The position numbers and the translations under genes are program-made. This document shows positions 46,385 through 55,360 of a stretch of DNA of 64,000 nt, piece by piece. Each line of letters begins with the position of its first letter. Position 1 is the first letter of the stretch. Source of the DNA: JBCCGL01 sp039029275 (lineage in GTDB: Bacteria > Pseudomonadota > Gammaproteobacteria > JBCCGL01); assembly GCA_039029275.1 (NCBI GenBank), contig JBCCGL010000008.1:1-64000 (forward strand), in the 5' to 3' direction. The notes beneath the pieces are model-generated. The model had not been told where the DNA came from and searched no databases. It saw only the letters and a list, made by a program, of their open reading frames with translations.

Positions 46385-47335
46385 ATGCGACAGCTCTACC
46401 CATCAATTAATCACAACCGCGAGTTAAACTTTGACGTAGGCAATGGCCATCGCATCTATGGTCGCGAATACGGCAGCGAAGACGGCATTCCCGTGGTGTT
46501 TCTGCACGGTGGGCCTGGCTCGGGCTGCGAGCCATACCATGCCCGCTTTTTTGATCCGGAAAAGTACCGCATTATTTTGTTCGATCAGCGCGGTGCCGGG
46601 CGCTCCACGCCTCACGCGTCGCTTGAGCACAACACCACGCAACATCTGGTCGCCGACATCGAACAGATTCGCGACGAACTCGGCGTCGACAAATGGCTGG
46701 TTTTTGGCGGCTCCTGGGGTTCTACGCTGGCGCTTGTGTACGCGCAAACGCATCCCGAGCGCGTCGCCGGCCTGGTGTTACGCGGAATTTTTCTGTGCCG
46801 CAGAGAGGACGTACGCTGGTTTTATCAACACGGTGCGCACCATTTGTTTCCGGATTACTGGAGCGAATACTGGAATCATATTCCCGAAGACGAGCGCGGC
46901 GACATGGTCGCGGCTTATCATCGACGCCTTACCGGAGCAGACGAAATCGCGCGCATGGCGGCGGCCAAAATCTGGTCCATGTGGGAGGGGCGAACCGCGA
47001 CCTTATCGCGCAGCAGTTCGGTTCAGGAGCATTTTGCCGACCCGCACGTCGCACTCAGTCTCGCGCGCATCGAATGTGACTACTTCTACCACGGCTGCTG
47101 GCTCGAGCCAGACCAAATTCTGCGCGACGCGCCGCGCCTGCACGACATTCCCGGGGTTATCGTGCACGGTCGCTATGACGTTGTCTGCCCAATCAAACAG
47201 GCATTCGATTTACACGCGGTCTGGCCACAGGCCGAGCTGCAGATTATTCCGGATGCGGGACACGCCGCCTCCGAACCCGGAATTGCCAGCGCGTTGGTGC
47301 ACGCCACTGACGACTTTGCACGCAAACTCGCTTAG
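46385..47335 (+). CDS. pip: Proline iminopeptidase
   Basis: This 316-residue alpha/beta hydrolase removes N-terminal proline from peptides. The HGGPGSG oxyanion motif, the nucleophile S110 (GGSWGSTLAL), the Asp (GRYDVVCP) and the His (DAGHAAS) are present. The ATG at 46385 begins the family's usual N-terminus. It is followed 11 bases later by dtd. Confidence 0.95.
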   Translation: MRQLYPSINHNRELNFDVGNGHRIYGREYGSEDGIPVVFLHGGPGSGCEPYHARFFDPEKYRIILFDQRGAGRSTPHASLEHNTTQHLVADIEQIRDELGVDKWLVFGGSWGSTLALVYAQTHPERVAGLVLRGIFLCRREDVRWFYQHGAHHLFPDYWSEYWNHIPEDERGDMVAAYHRRLTGADEIARMAAAKIWSMWEGRTATLSRSSSVQEHFADPHVALSLARIECDYFYHGCWLEPDQILRDAPRLHDIPGVIVHGRYDVVCPIKQAFDLHAVWPQAELQIIPDAGHAASEPGIASALVHATDDFARKLA

Positions 47336-47346
47336 CTTGTCGGGCA

Positions 47347-47799
47347 ATGATTGGGCTGTTGCAGCGCGTGACCGAGGCGAGTGTCGACATCGCCGGTAAG
47401 CGTGTCGCTGAAATCGAACATGGGCTGATGGTGCTCGTCGGTGTGGAGCGCGACGACACCGAGGCGCAGGCTGACCGCCTGCTGGAACGTCTGCTGGGTT
47501 ATCGCGTCTTCAGTGACGCGGACGACAAGATGAATTTAAGCCTGCGCGATACCCAGGGCGGTTTGCTTCTTGTACCGCAGTTCACGCTGCCTGCCGATAC
47601 GAAAAAAGGCACGCGACCGGGATTTTCAACCGCTGCCGCGCCGCAGCTGGGTGAAACGCTGTTCGACTACATCGTTGAGCGCGCCAAGGGTGAGCACCCG
47701 AGAGTCGGTTGTGGCGTGTTTGGGGCGGATATGCAGGTCGGCCTGATTAACGACGGGCCAGTGACGTTCTGGTTACAGGTTAAAAATCCGAACGCCTAG
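47347..47799 (+). CDS. dtd: D-aminoacyl-tRNA deacylase
   Basis: This 150-residue enzyme hydrolyses D-aminoacyl-tRNA to protect translation. The Gly-Pro motif NDGPVTF is intact. The other family motif, SQFTL, reads PQFTL here, a Ser-to-Pro change next to the catalytic Thr. Length and start (MIGLLQRVTEASV) are standard. The stop overlaps the convergent TraB/GumN gene by four bases. Confidence 0.93.
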   Translation: MIGLLQRVTEASVDIAGKRVAEIEHGLMVLVGVERDDTEAQADRLLERLLGYRVFSDADDKMNLSLRDTQGGLLLVPQFTLPADTKKGTRPGFSTAAAPQLGETLFDYIVERAKGEHPRVGCGVFGADMQVGLINDGPVTFWLQVKNPNA

Positions 47800-48659
47800 C
47801 TTTCAACTCTGCGAACGCTAAACCCCCGAGCGCGCAGTTGCTGTAACAAGCCGTGTTCACCCACCAAATGTAAGGCGCCGACCAGCACCAGTTCGGTTTC
47901 ACCGGTTTCCATCATCCCCAGAATCTGCGGCAGCCAGTTGTTATTGCGATTGACCATAAGCGTTTGATACAGATCGGGGTAATCACTTCGCATCGGATCG
48001 AGCGCAACTCTTGCAAGCGCCTCTGAATCGCCTCCGCGCCAGCTGGTTTTGATCTTGTCCAGCATCTCGCGGAGATTGCGCAAATCGCGCAGCGTGTTGA
48101 GCAACAAGGCGTCCGGGTTTTCTGCGCCCATATTGGCAACGAAGTGGATCTGTTCCTCGGCACTTTCAAGCTCGTCAGTCGGTTTGCCGTCTTTAGCCGC
48201 GCGCTGGAAAAAATGCTGATCGACGCCGATCGACGTCAGTCCGAGTCGGCGCATTTCCATCACCGAGAGTGAAATGCTGACCATTGAAGGTTTCAGTCGC
48301 TCGAACGCAACGATGCTCTGCCCGCGCGAACGCAAGAAAGCGTCGACTGCCCTGTGGGTTGACGGCTTGATGGTGTTGGCAAGCGTTTGCCCGACCGGCA
48401 GCGCCACGCGTTGCAATAGCATCTGTTGAAAGCGGGGCTCGGTGAGCTGTCGCAGGTCGGTTTCAAATACCAGGCGGTCGGCGCTTTTGTAGGCGGCGTT
48501 AAATTCACCGGGCAGCGGGTAGTCGGTCTCGCTGAGCATATGTATGGTGCCGCCAAGATAGAGCATGCGTTCGCCGTTGCTCACCTCCCATAATGAGGTT
48601 TTCGCCGCGCTCGTGCCCGAAAACACTAACAGAAGCAGCAATCCCAATCGCACAATCAT
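47796..48659 (-). CDS. TraB/GumN family protein
   Basis: This 287-residue protein has a signal peptide (about 1-18) and the two TraB/GumN motifs: LGGTIHML near the start and VGALHLVGE near the end. The family has an erythromycin-esterase/TIKI-like fold with metal-binding Glu/His residues and may be a periplasmic protease. Its substrate is unknown. A short gap separates it from the SDR gene upstream. Confidence 0.92.
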   Translation of the reverse strand: MIVRLGLLLLLVFSGTSAAKTSLWEVSNGERMLYLGGTIHMLSETDYPLPGEFNAAYKSADRLVFETDLRQLTEPRFQQMLLQRVALPVGQTLANTIKPSTHRAVDAFLRSRGQSIVAFERLKPSMVSISLSVMEMRRLGLTSIGVDQHFFQRAAKDGKPTDELESAEEQIHFVANMGAENPDALLLNTLRDLRNLREMLDKIKTSWRGGDSEALARVALDPMRSDYPDLYQTLMVNRNNNWLPQILGMMETGETELVLVGALHLVGEHGLLQQLRARGFSVRRVES

Positions 48660-48674
48660 TCGCCTTCCCCGAAG

Positions 48675-49430
48675 TCAGTTTCCCCCTGTGACATCAATAA
48701 ATGTGCCAGTGGAGTAGGCTGCCGCGTCGCTCGCGAGCCACATGATTGCCTGCGCGACTTCCTCCGCGGTGCCACCACGCTGCAGCGGTATTCGCGACTT
48801 TAGGCGATCGACGCGATTTGGCTCTCCGCCGCTCGCGTGAATGTCGGTGTATATGTAGCCGGGGCGAACCGCGTTGACACGAATACCCTCAGCGGCCACC
48901 TCTTTTGCAAGTCCAATCGTAAAGGTATCGATCGCGCCTTTGGAGGCAGCGTAGTCGACGTATTCGCCGGGCGAACCGAGTCGAGCCGCGCCGGACGACA
49001 CATTCACAATCGCACCGCCGCTCCCACCAGAATTGGTCGACATGCGCTTCACCGCTTCGCGCGCACACAAAATATTGCCGACGACATTTGCAGCAAAGAC
49101 CCGCTGCAGCCGGTCTGCTGTCATCGCCTCAAGGCGCATTTGCGTTTCCAGAATACCGGCATTGTTGACCAGCGCATCGAGCTGCCCGAACTCGCTGTCG
49201 ATTCGCTCGAACATCGCGAGGATGTCGCCTTCCTCGGCAATATTTGCCGCAAAAGCAAACGCCTTGCCACCGGCTTGCTCGATATCGTCGACCACAGAAT
49301 TGGCGGCTGACGCGTTTTCAAGGTAGTTCACGCACACGCGATAGCCCTGCGCTGCAGCAAGGCGCGCAGTGGCCGCACCGATACCGCGACTGGCACCGGT
49401 GATCAGAATGCTTTTGATTGATTGTTCCAT
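48675..49430 (-). CDS. Short-chain dehydrogenase/reductase
   Basis: This 251-residue oxidoreductase has TGASRGIGAAT, NNAG, and the Ser...YxxxK active site (NVSSGAARLG ... YAASKGA). It ends in GTFIDVTGGN, as in sugar or acyl reductases of the classical SDR group. Substrate unknown. It is transcribed with the TraB/GumN gene (15-base gap). Confidence 0.92.
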   Translation of the reverse strand: MEQSIKSILITGASRGIGAATARLAAAQGYRVCVNYLENASAANSVVDDIEQAGGKAFAFAANIAEEGDILAMFERIDSEFGQLDALVNNAGILETQMRLEAMTADRLQRVFAANVVGNILCAREAVKRMSTNSGGSGGAIVNVSSGAARLGSPGEYVDYAASKGAIDTFTIGLAKEVAAEGIRVNAVRPGYIYTDIHASGGEPNRVDRLKSRIPLQRGGTAEEVAQAIMWLASDAAAYSTGTFIDVTGGN

Positions 49431-49470
49431 TGCCTAAGTATAAAGCCCGAGGAAGTGGCTACGGGCGCGC

Positions 49471-50514
49471 TCACTCTTCCAGTGGCAGCGCCGACTGATC
49501 CCCCTGATGGTAATAGTCGTACTTGCTCAGCAGATCACGGGTGAAGCCCCACGCCTCGTTGTAGCTGAGGTTGCTGTCATCAGGAATGATCACCTTGATG
49601 TAGAGCTTATCGGTATGGCGCTCCTTCAGCGCACTCAGCGTTGCGTCGAGCGTGTCGCGATCAATCGACGAGAACGTCGCATCCTGTGGTTGTTTGATGT
49701 CGATTATGCGCTGTTCACCAATGCGCAGATAGCGCACGGAGACCACGTACTTGCCCTTTGTGGTCCGCGCCGGGCGCACGAGCTTGTCGTATTTGGACTT
49801 GAGATCAAGGTACTCGGCGCGCAGTTCGGCGAGCTGTTCTTCACTGAGTTGCACCGTCTCAAGCTGCGCCGATTTTTCAGTCTGCAACTGTGCAATTAGC
49901 GTGTCGGAAGCGGCCATGCGCTCAATCAACTCGGTGAGTTCCTGTCGCGACAAATTGTATTGTTCCTGAAGCGAATTCAGCGATTCGTTGGTCAGCTCGA
50001 GCTGCGCGAGTGTCGATTCTAGATCCTCTGCTGCGGTGCCGCGCAGTTGTTCGGATTGCGACAACTGCGCCTGCAGTTGTTTTACGCGCTCGTCGAGCGA
50101 GTTCGACTGTGATTTGGTTTGTTCCAGCATCGCGTCAATTTCCTTGCGTGACAATTCCAGCGCGTCGAGCTTTTCCTGCGCCGTGGTCAGTTGCTTTTCG
50201 AGTGCAAATTTTTCTTCCATGGTTTTAAGCTGTTGCAGGCGCGCCATCGAGAGTTGATGGCGAACTGCCTCGAGCTGCTCTTCCAGCGTGACATTTTGCG
50301 CGTGCTCATCCTCAGCCATTGCTGCGGCAAGCTCTTTAGCCTCTTCCGATTCGGTGACTTGTCGGATCAGCTCGGTGTTGCGCAGAATCAGCGTGGCAGA
50401 GGTGATGAGAAAAATCATCACAACCACCATCATGATATCGGTGAATGACGGCCAGAAGCTCTCGTCCGGCTGGCCGCCGACGTGGTTGAGCCGAAGATCG
50501 GTGAAGTTGCTCAT
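49471..50514 (-). CDS. MotB-like protein with long coiled coil
   Basis: This 347-residue protein has one membrane helix near the N-terminus (about 24-44) with a stator-type Asp, D26 (FWPSFTDIMMVV), as in MotB, TolR and ExbD. A long coiled coil follows (about 50-235) and then a C-terminal domain (about 245-335) that lacks the OmpA peptidoglycan-binding motif of MotB. The protein would form an ion-driven stator with the MotA-like partner. The start overlaps the partner's stop by one base, so they are co-expressed. Function unknown. Confidence 0.75.
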   Translation of the reverse strand: MSNFTDLRLNHVGGQPDESFWPSFTDIMMVVVMIFLITSATLILRNTELIRQVTESEEAKELAAAMAEDEHAQNVTLEEQLEAVRHQLSMARLQQLKTMEEKFALEKQLTTAQEKLDALELSRKEIDAMLEQTKSQSNSLDERVKQLQAQLSQSEQLRGTAAEDLESTLAQLELTNESLNSLQEQYNLSRQELTELIERMAASDTLIAQLQTEKSAQLETVQLSEEQLAELRAEYLDLKSKYDKLVRPARTTKGKYVVSVRYLRIGEQRIIDIKQPQDATFSSIDRDTLDATLSALKERHTDKLYIKVIIPDDSNLSYNEAWGFTRDLLSKYDYYHQGDQSALPLEE

Positions 50515-51440
50515 CAGTGATCGAGTCGGAAACCCACTCGCAAGGTTTTGAGCATTTCCTGCAATTGCTGATTCATCAGCGCGAGCTGTTGCTCTTGATG
50601 GGCGACCGAGGCGATGAGTTCGTCCGGCACGTTACCGGAAACCGCAGGCTTGACCGCCTGCAGTGATTCACCCACGTTTTGCAGGGCCGTGACGAGTGCG
50701 CCAACGTCTCCCATCGCGCCAGCTTGCGTGACATTAAAACGCGGCATTAAGCGCTCCAGCGTGACGCGCTCCAACACGCTGATCACGTGGGTTTGAATGT
50801 CAGTAGTGCGCACATGAAAGTAGCCAAAAAACATAAAGCACACGATCGCGGTGATCGTGGTCGAGAGCGCCGTCGACATTCCGTGTACGACGAGATTCAT
50901 ACCTCCGAGGCTCTCGGCGGTTTGCAGCAAATCGGATGCACCGATCAGGGCGATGGAGAGCGAGACGATCGTGCCGAATACCCCGGTGAGTATCAAAATG
51001 TTGTTGACGAATTTTGGCAGACTGCTGCGCGCGCTTTCAGTGGCGACCAGGATCGCGGCCAGGGCACCTTGATCAATCGGCGCACTCGCGCGACGCATGC
51101 TTTGCATCGTTTGGTAGCGCTGCGCGACCAGTGTGGTTTCGTCGATGTTGGCCATCGCCATGTCGGGGTTGATGATGTCGTTTTCGAGAAAATGGCTTAT
51201 CGCGATCTCCTGCTGACGATAAAACAGCAGATTGAGAATGATCTTGCCAATCCCGAGAACAAACATCAGCACAATCAATCCGTTAACAAAAATCCCGGTT
51301 CGCGTGAGCTGATTGCTGAAGTACACATTTTTCAAAAAATTGAGATTGAGTACGATTACGATACTGACCACAACAAACGTCAGCAGCATCACTAAAAGGG
51401 CGTTGCGACTCAGCGAGGGCGTGTATTTTTCTATTTGCAT
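50514..51440 (-). CDS. MotA/TolQ/ExbB-like proton channel protein
   Basis: This 308-residue protein has four membrane helices (about 15-36, 48-72, 146-168, 188-210). The third contains TGVFGTIVSLSIAL, which resembles the conserved GT-type helix of MotA/TolQ/ExbB. A C-terminal helical tail of about 90 residues is cytoplasmic. With the MotB-like partner (one-base overlap) it should form a 5:2-type ion-driven motor unit. No flagellar, Tol-Pal or TonB genes lie near, so the device it powers is unknown. Confidence 0.75.
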   Translation of the reverse strand: MQIEKYTPSLSRNALLVMLLTFVVVSIVIVLNLNFLKNVYFSNQLTRTGIFVNGLIVLMFVLGIGKIILNLLFYRQQEIAISHFLENDIINPDMAMANIDETTLVAQRYQTMQSMRRASAPIDQGALAAILVATESARSSLPKFVNNILILTGVFGTIVSLSIALIGASDLLQTAESLGGMNLVVHGMSTALSTTITAIVCFMFFGYFHVRTTDIQTHVISVLERVTLERLMPRFNVTQAGAMGDVGALVTALQNVGESLQAVKPAVSGNVPDELIASVAHQEQQLALMNQQLQEMLKTLRVGFRLDH

Positions 51441-51614
51441 GATCGTGCCGATTCCATGCTATTCGGAAGAGTGATGTGGGCGCTAAACCTTAGGCCGACT
51501 CGCAGGTTAAATCAGCGCGCACTCATAGACAAGGATTGTGTCTTTTCAAATCAACAGGATAGACGGTTGGTTCAGCGCTTCACAAGCGCTCCGCGAGTGC
51601 GTTAGCATGACCTG

Positions 51615-52451
51615 ATGTTCAATCGAATCGTCTGGATTTTTCATTTGGTCTTGGCGGTGGCGGCCAGCAGCGCTGTTTTCGCATCTGACCGCCTGCCTAT
51701 TATCGATACCCACATTCACTACAGCCACGATGCTTGGGAGCGGCTGCCTCCCGCATTGGCAGTGAATGTCTTGCGCGACGCCGGCCTGAAGAAAGCGTTT
51801 GTATCGAGTTCGAGTGATGCTGGGACACAGATGTTGGCAAAAGAGGCACCTGATCTGATCGTGCCGGTGCTTCGTCCCTACCGCAGGCGGGGCGAGCTGG
51901 GCACCTGGATGTACGACGCCAGCGTCGTCGATATGCTGGGCACGCTTTTGGACACCCATCGCTATGCGGGGATCGGTGAGTTCCACGCGTTCGGTAGCGA
52001 CATTGATTTGCCGGTTTTACAGGGCGTAATCGAGTTGGCTAAACAGCATCGCATATTTCTGCACGCCCATTCCGATGCAGATGCTATCGACCGGATTTTT
52101 AAAACCGACCCGGGGGCAATCGTTCTTTGGGCACACGCAGGATTTGTCGGCCCCGAGAAAGTTGCGAGCATGTTGCACAAGCACCCAAAACTCTGGGCTG
52201 ATCTGGCCTTTCGCTCAGAACATGCGCTCGATGGAGAGGTTGATGAAGATTGGCGCGCGTTGTTTGAACGCTTCCCTACGCGCGTGATGGTGGGTACTGA
52301 CACCTACACTCCCGAGCGCTGGTACTACGTCCAGGAGCACGCCAGCTGGTCGCGCGATTGGATGAGTTCCCTGCCCGATGAGCTGGCTGAAAATCTCGCT
52401 TTTCGTAACGCACAACAGTTGTTGGACGCGGTGGGATGGCAAAGCGACTGA
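51615..52451 (+). CDS. Secreted amidohydrolase-superfamily protein
   Basis: This 278-residue protein has a signal peptide (about 1-24, cut after VFA) and a TIM-barrel metallohydrolase core: HxH (DTHIHYS) near the start, HAH and WAHAGF in the middle and the Asp of GTDTYTP at the end. It should be a periplasmic metal-dependent hydrolase; substrate unknown. The next gene overlaps it by 16 bases. Confidence 0.88.
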   Translation: MFNRIVWIFHLVLAVAASSAVFASDRLPIIDTHIHYSHDAWERLPPALAVNVLRDAGLKKAFVSSSSDAGTQMLAKEAPDLIVPVLRPYRRRGELGTWMYDASVVDMLGTLLDTHRYAGIGEFHAFGSDIDLPVLQGVIELAKQHRIFLHAHSDADAIDRIFKTDPGAIVLWAHAGFVGPEKVASMLHKHPKLWADLAFRSEHALDGEVDEDWRALFERFPTRVMVGTDTYTPERWYYVQEHASWSRDWMSSLPDELAENLAFRNAQQLLDAVGWQSD

Positions 52452-52834
52452 TCGTTTTCGTCATGCTAGGGCTGCTCAGCCCGTTAGCAATTGCGTGCAA
52501 ATGGCCAGAGGCGGAATCCGTCCGGGTGGACAGCGACCACGTATTGTTTTACCGGTTTGCACCGGAGCAACCTGCCGTCGGTGAATTCTTTTTGATGAAT
52601 CTCAAGTTTTGCCGCGATGGGAAGTTCGTCGATCCGGATTCGATCAGGGCCGATGCCACCATGCCAGCGCACGCCCACGGGATGAATTATCGGGTCACTA
52701 TCGCGCAGGCTGGGCACCAGATTTATGAGGCGCGCGGGTTTTTGTTGCATATGACCGGGCTCTGGCGATTTGAAATTGTGTTCAAGGACGGCAAAAAACG
52801 ACGGCGCGTGCTGTTCGACTATCAGCTTAACTAA
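52436..52834 (+). CDS. YtkA/FixH-like small secreted protein
   Basis: This 132-residue protein has an N-terminal signal peptide and a short beta domain with the pattern MPAHAHGMN and GLWRFEIVFKDG, as in YtkA-like proteins. Such domains occur with cytochrome and copper proteins. The gene overlaps the amidohydrolase by 16 bases and precedes a di-haem peroxidase by 10 bases, so it may help in haem or copper handling. Confidence 0.7.
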   Translation: MAKRLIVFVMLGLLSPLAIACKWPEAESVRVDSDHVLFYRFAPEQPAVGEFFLMNLKFCRDGKFVDPDSIRADATMPAHAHGMNYRVTIAQAGHQIYEARGFLLHMTGLWRFEIVFKDGKKRRRVLFDYQLN

Positions 52835-52844
52835 TCGCGATTTT

Positions 52845-54014
52845 GTGAAGTTCGTTGCGCGGCAATTTGTATTCGCCTCCTGTGCAACGCTGTTTAGCTT
52901 TTTTGCGCACGCGACAGACAATTCGGTATCGATCAGTCCTGCAGAAAAGGCCGCTATCGTGTCTTTGGGCCCCTGGCCCCCAAAATTCATTCGAGATGTC
53001 AGCAATCGGCACTCCGGCAAACCGCACGCGCAGGCCCTGGGCAAAAAATTGTTCTTTGCCTCCGGTTTGTCTGGCGATGGAACGCGCGCATGCGCCAGCT
53101 GCCATAATCCGGGCCTGCTGTTTACCGACGCGCGCGCGCTGGCCCTCGGCGTTTTACCACTGACACGTCATACACCCAGCGTGGTGAATTTAGGCGCGGC
53201 GCGCTGGTTCGGCTGGGGCGGCGAGTCCGACTCCTTGTGGTCGCACAGTATTCGTCCGCTGCTGGCAAAAAATGAAATGGGGTCAAGCGCGGGTCATATT
53301 CGCAATTTCTTATCGACACAAACAGCGCTTGGTCGGGAATTCAGCTCGGTCACGGGCGGCGCAGCTAATCGTCTCGACGACGACAGTCTTTTGGCCGAGC
53401 TTGGCAAAGTGCTGGCCGCGTATCAGGAGACGCTGGTGACACCGCGCACAGCATTCGATCTCTTTCGCGATGCGCTGGAAAACAACAATGAGGCGAAAAC
53501 GCGCGCGTACCCGGCGGCTGCGGTGCGCGGCTTAAAGCTGTTTATCGGGAGTGCGCAATGCGTGCTGTGTCACAGTGGCCCGTCGTTTACCAACGGTGAG
53601 TTTGCCGAGATCGGAATCCCTTACTTTACCCATTCGGGTGTCGATTCCGGGCGCTACAGCGGAATCAAAATTGTGGTGAACAGTCGTTTCAACTTGCTCA
53701 GCCCCTACAACGACGATCCGAATCGAGACTCGTCGAGTCGACACACAAGACACGTGAGCTTGTCACAGCGCAACTGGGGTGAATTCAAGGTTCCATCGCT
53801 GCGTTCCGTCGCGCACACCGCACCGTATATGCACAATGGCAGCATCGCGACCTTGCGCGAGGTTGTGCAGCACTATTCGAATATGGACCTCGATCGAATC
53901 CACGCCGACTCAGGCAGCCTGCTGCGGCCACTGAAGCTAACAAAAAGTCAGATTGATGATCTGCTCGCGTTTCTCAGTACACTCGGCTCTGATAACGGCA
54001 CGCTGACGCATTAG
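52845..54014 (+). CDS. Di-haem cytochrome c peroxidase family protein (MauG-like)
   Basis: From the GTG at 52845 this 389-residue protein has a signal peptide (cut after AHA, about residue 22) and two haem-c sites: C83-ASCH and C239-VLCH. The C-terminal part (FKVPSLRSVAHTAPYMHNGS) is typical of bacterial cytochrome c peroxidases and MauG-like enzymes. It acts in the periplasm on hydrogen peroxide or on protein side chains. The start is inferred from the signal peptide. Confidence 0.9.
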   Translation: MKFVARQFVFASCATLFSFFAHATDNSVSISPAEKAAIVSLGPWPPKFIRDVSNRHSGKPHAQALGKKLFFASGLSGDGTRACASCHNPGLLFTDARALALGVLPLTRHTPSVVNLGAARWFGWGGESDSLWSHSIRPLLAKNEMGSSAGHIRNFLSTQTALGREFSSVTGGAANRLDDDSLLAELGKVLAAYQETLVTPRTAFDLFRDALENNNEAKTRAYPAAAVRGLKLFIGSAQCVLCHSGPSFTNGEFAEIGIPYFTHSGVDSGRYSGIKIVVNSRFNLLSPYNDDPNRDSSSRHTRHVSLSQRNWGEFKVPSLRSVAHTAPYMHNGSIATLREVVQHYSNMDLDRIHADSGSLLRPLKLTKSQIDDLLAFLSTLGSDNGTLTH

Positions 54015-54019
54015 TTACG

Positions 54020-55258
54020 TTAAAACAGCGGGCGCGCAACGACAAATTCGCCACGCTTAACCGCCATTTGTACCGCCATTCCGGCGACATCGCCGGCGCT
54101 GTCGAATTCGTGATCGCTGCCCGCGCCTTGGTAGTTGATGTCCTTACCATCGGCAATCAGCGTTTTTGCCTTGCGCCACTCGCCGGGCATGATGAGTTCG
54201 CCCGGTGCGGTTGCGACTTCGCGCAAGGCAGCGTTAACGCCAGAGCGATTGCGACTGCCGTTTTTTTCGATCGCAAGCGCCAGCAGAAACGCCGCATCGT
54301 AACTTTGCGCGCTAAATGCACGATCCGGGTCCTGTCCGGCATCGCGCATAAATTCGCGGAACTGCAGGGCTTCGCTTCGTTGCGGTGTCACCATGTTTGT
54401 GGCAAGCAAATATTGCAGTGCGTTGGCGCCAATCGCCGCGATCAGGCCCTGATCGATCATTCGATCGCCAACGGCGAAGTTTGCAAACTCTCCGGACTCA
54501 ACCGCTTGCTTTAACATTGTGGTACCCGATCTCGATGCGTCGGCCAGCACCACGAGTGTGTTGGAACCACCCTCAGCCAAGGTTGCAATATTGCTGCTGT
54601 AATCCGGCAAGGTGTCTGCTATCGATACTGCCGACACTACCTCGCCACCAAGGTCAGTGAAGGCAGCACTCAGTGCAGCGTAAAATCCGACTCCGTAGTC
54701 ATCCATCGCGTAAGCGATCGCGATTCGTACGATTCCCTTTTTCTGCAGCAGGCGCGCCATGACCTGACCCTGATACGCATCAGACGGCGCACTGCGAAAT
54801 ACAAGATCATTGTCTTCAAGCGCGGTGACGGCCGGTGACGTTGATGCGGGAGTCAGCATCACAACGTTACGCGGAATAGCGACACGCTTCGCCGCCTCCA
54901 ATGTTGCGCTGGAACACAAGGCGCCGACGAATGCGACGACGCTTTCATCCTCCAGCAACTGTTCGGCGGCGGCCTGTGCCTGCTCGGTTTCGGCGCACGC
55001 CGTATCGCCTTGCATCAACTGCAAGGTTTCACCATCGAGCAGCCCGCCTTGTTGGTTAACTTGCTCGGTGGCGAGTTTGGCGGAGGCAAAGATATGCGGC
55101 GTCACGCTTTCGACCGGCCCCGTGAAGCCGCCGAGAAATCCGAGCTTGACCTCGGACAGCGCCGCTAGTGGTAAGGTGCATGCGCACACCGCGACAGCCA
55201 ATTGCATGAACAGATTTTTTATCATTCGGCTGGCAAAACCGTTTATTGTCTTATTCAC
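54020..55258 (-). CDS. Periplasmic branched-chain-type amino acid binding protein
   Basis: This 412-residue protein has a signal peptide ending after LAALS (start 55258 or 55225) and a LivJ-type periplasmic binding fold, with an N-terminal VKLGFLGGFTGPVES and a typical central domain. It normally delivers ligand to an ABC permease. No permease or ATPase gene lies near it, so it is an orphan that may be a sensor or share another permease. It is convergent with the peroxidase gene. Confidence 0.88.
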   Translation of the reverse strand: MNKTINGFASRMIKNLFMQLAVAVCACTLPLAALSEVKLGFLGGFTGPVESVTPHIFASAKLATEQVNQQGGLLDGETLQLMQGDTACAETEQAQAAAEQLLEDESVVAFVGALCSSATLEAAKRVAIPRNVVMLTPASTSPAVTALEDNDLVFRSAPSDAYQGQVMARLLQKKGIVRIAIAYAMDDYGVGFYAALSAAFTDLGGEVVSAVSIADTLPDYSSNIATLAEGGSNTLVVLADASRSGTTMLKQAVESGEFANFAVGDRMIDQGLIAAIGANALQYLLATNMVTPQRSEALQFREFMRDAGQDPDRAFSAQSYDAAFLLALAIEKNGSRNRSGVNAALREVATAPGELIMPGEWRKAKTLIADGKDINYQGAGSDHEFDSAGDVAGMAVQMAVKRGEFVVARPLF

Positions 55259-55360
55259 ATACTACCAGTGTAGAAAGCGCTCGTAACTGCGATGTGACAA
55301 TTCGGTTAGCGGTGCGTTTCGCCCGACAAACCCGCCGATTTTCAGAGACCCGCTGTTTAT

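Noticed and set aside
49471..51440. Zorya-like defence module
   Set aside because: Zorya also needs ZorA/ZorB with a peptidoglycan-binding ZorB and extra helicase or nuclease genes. None lies next to this pair.
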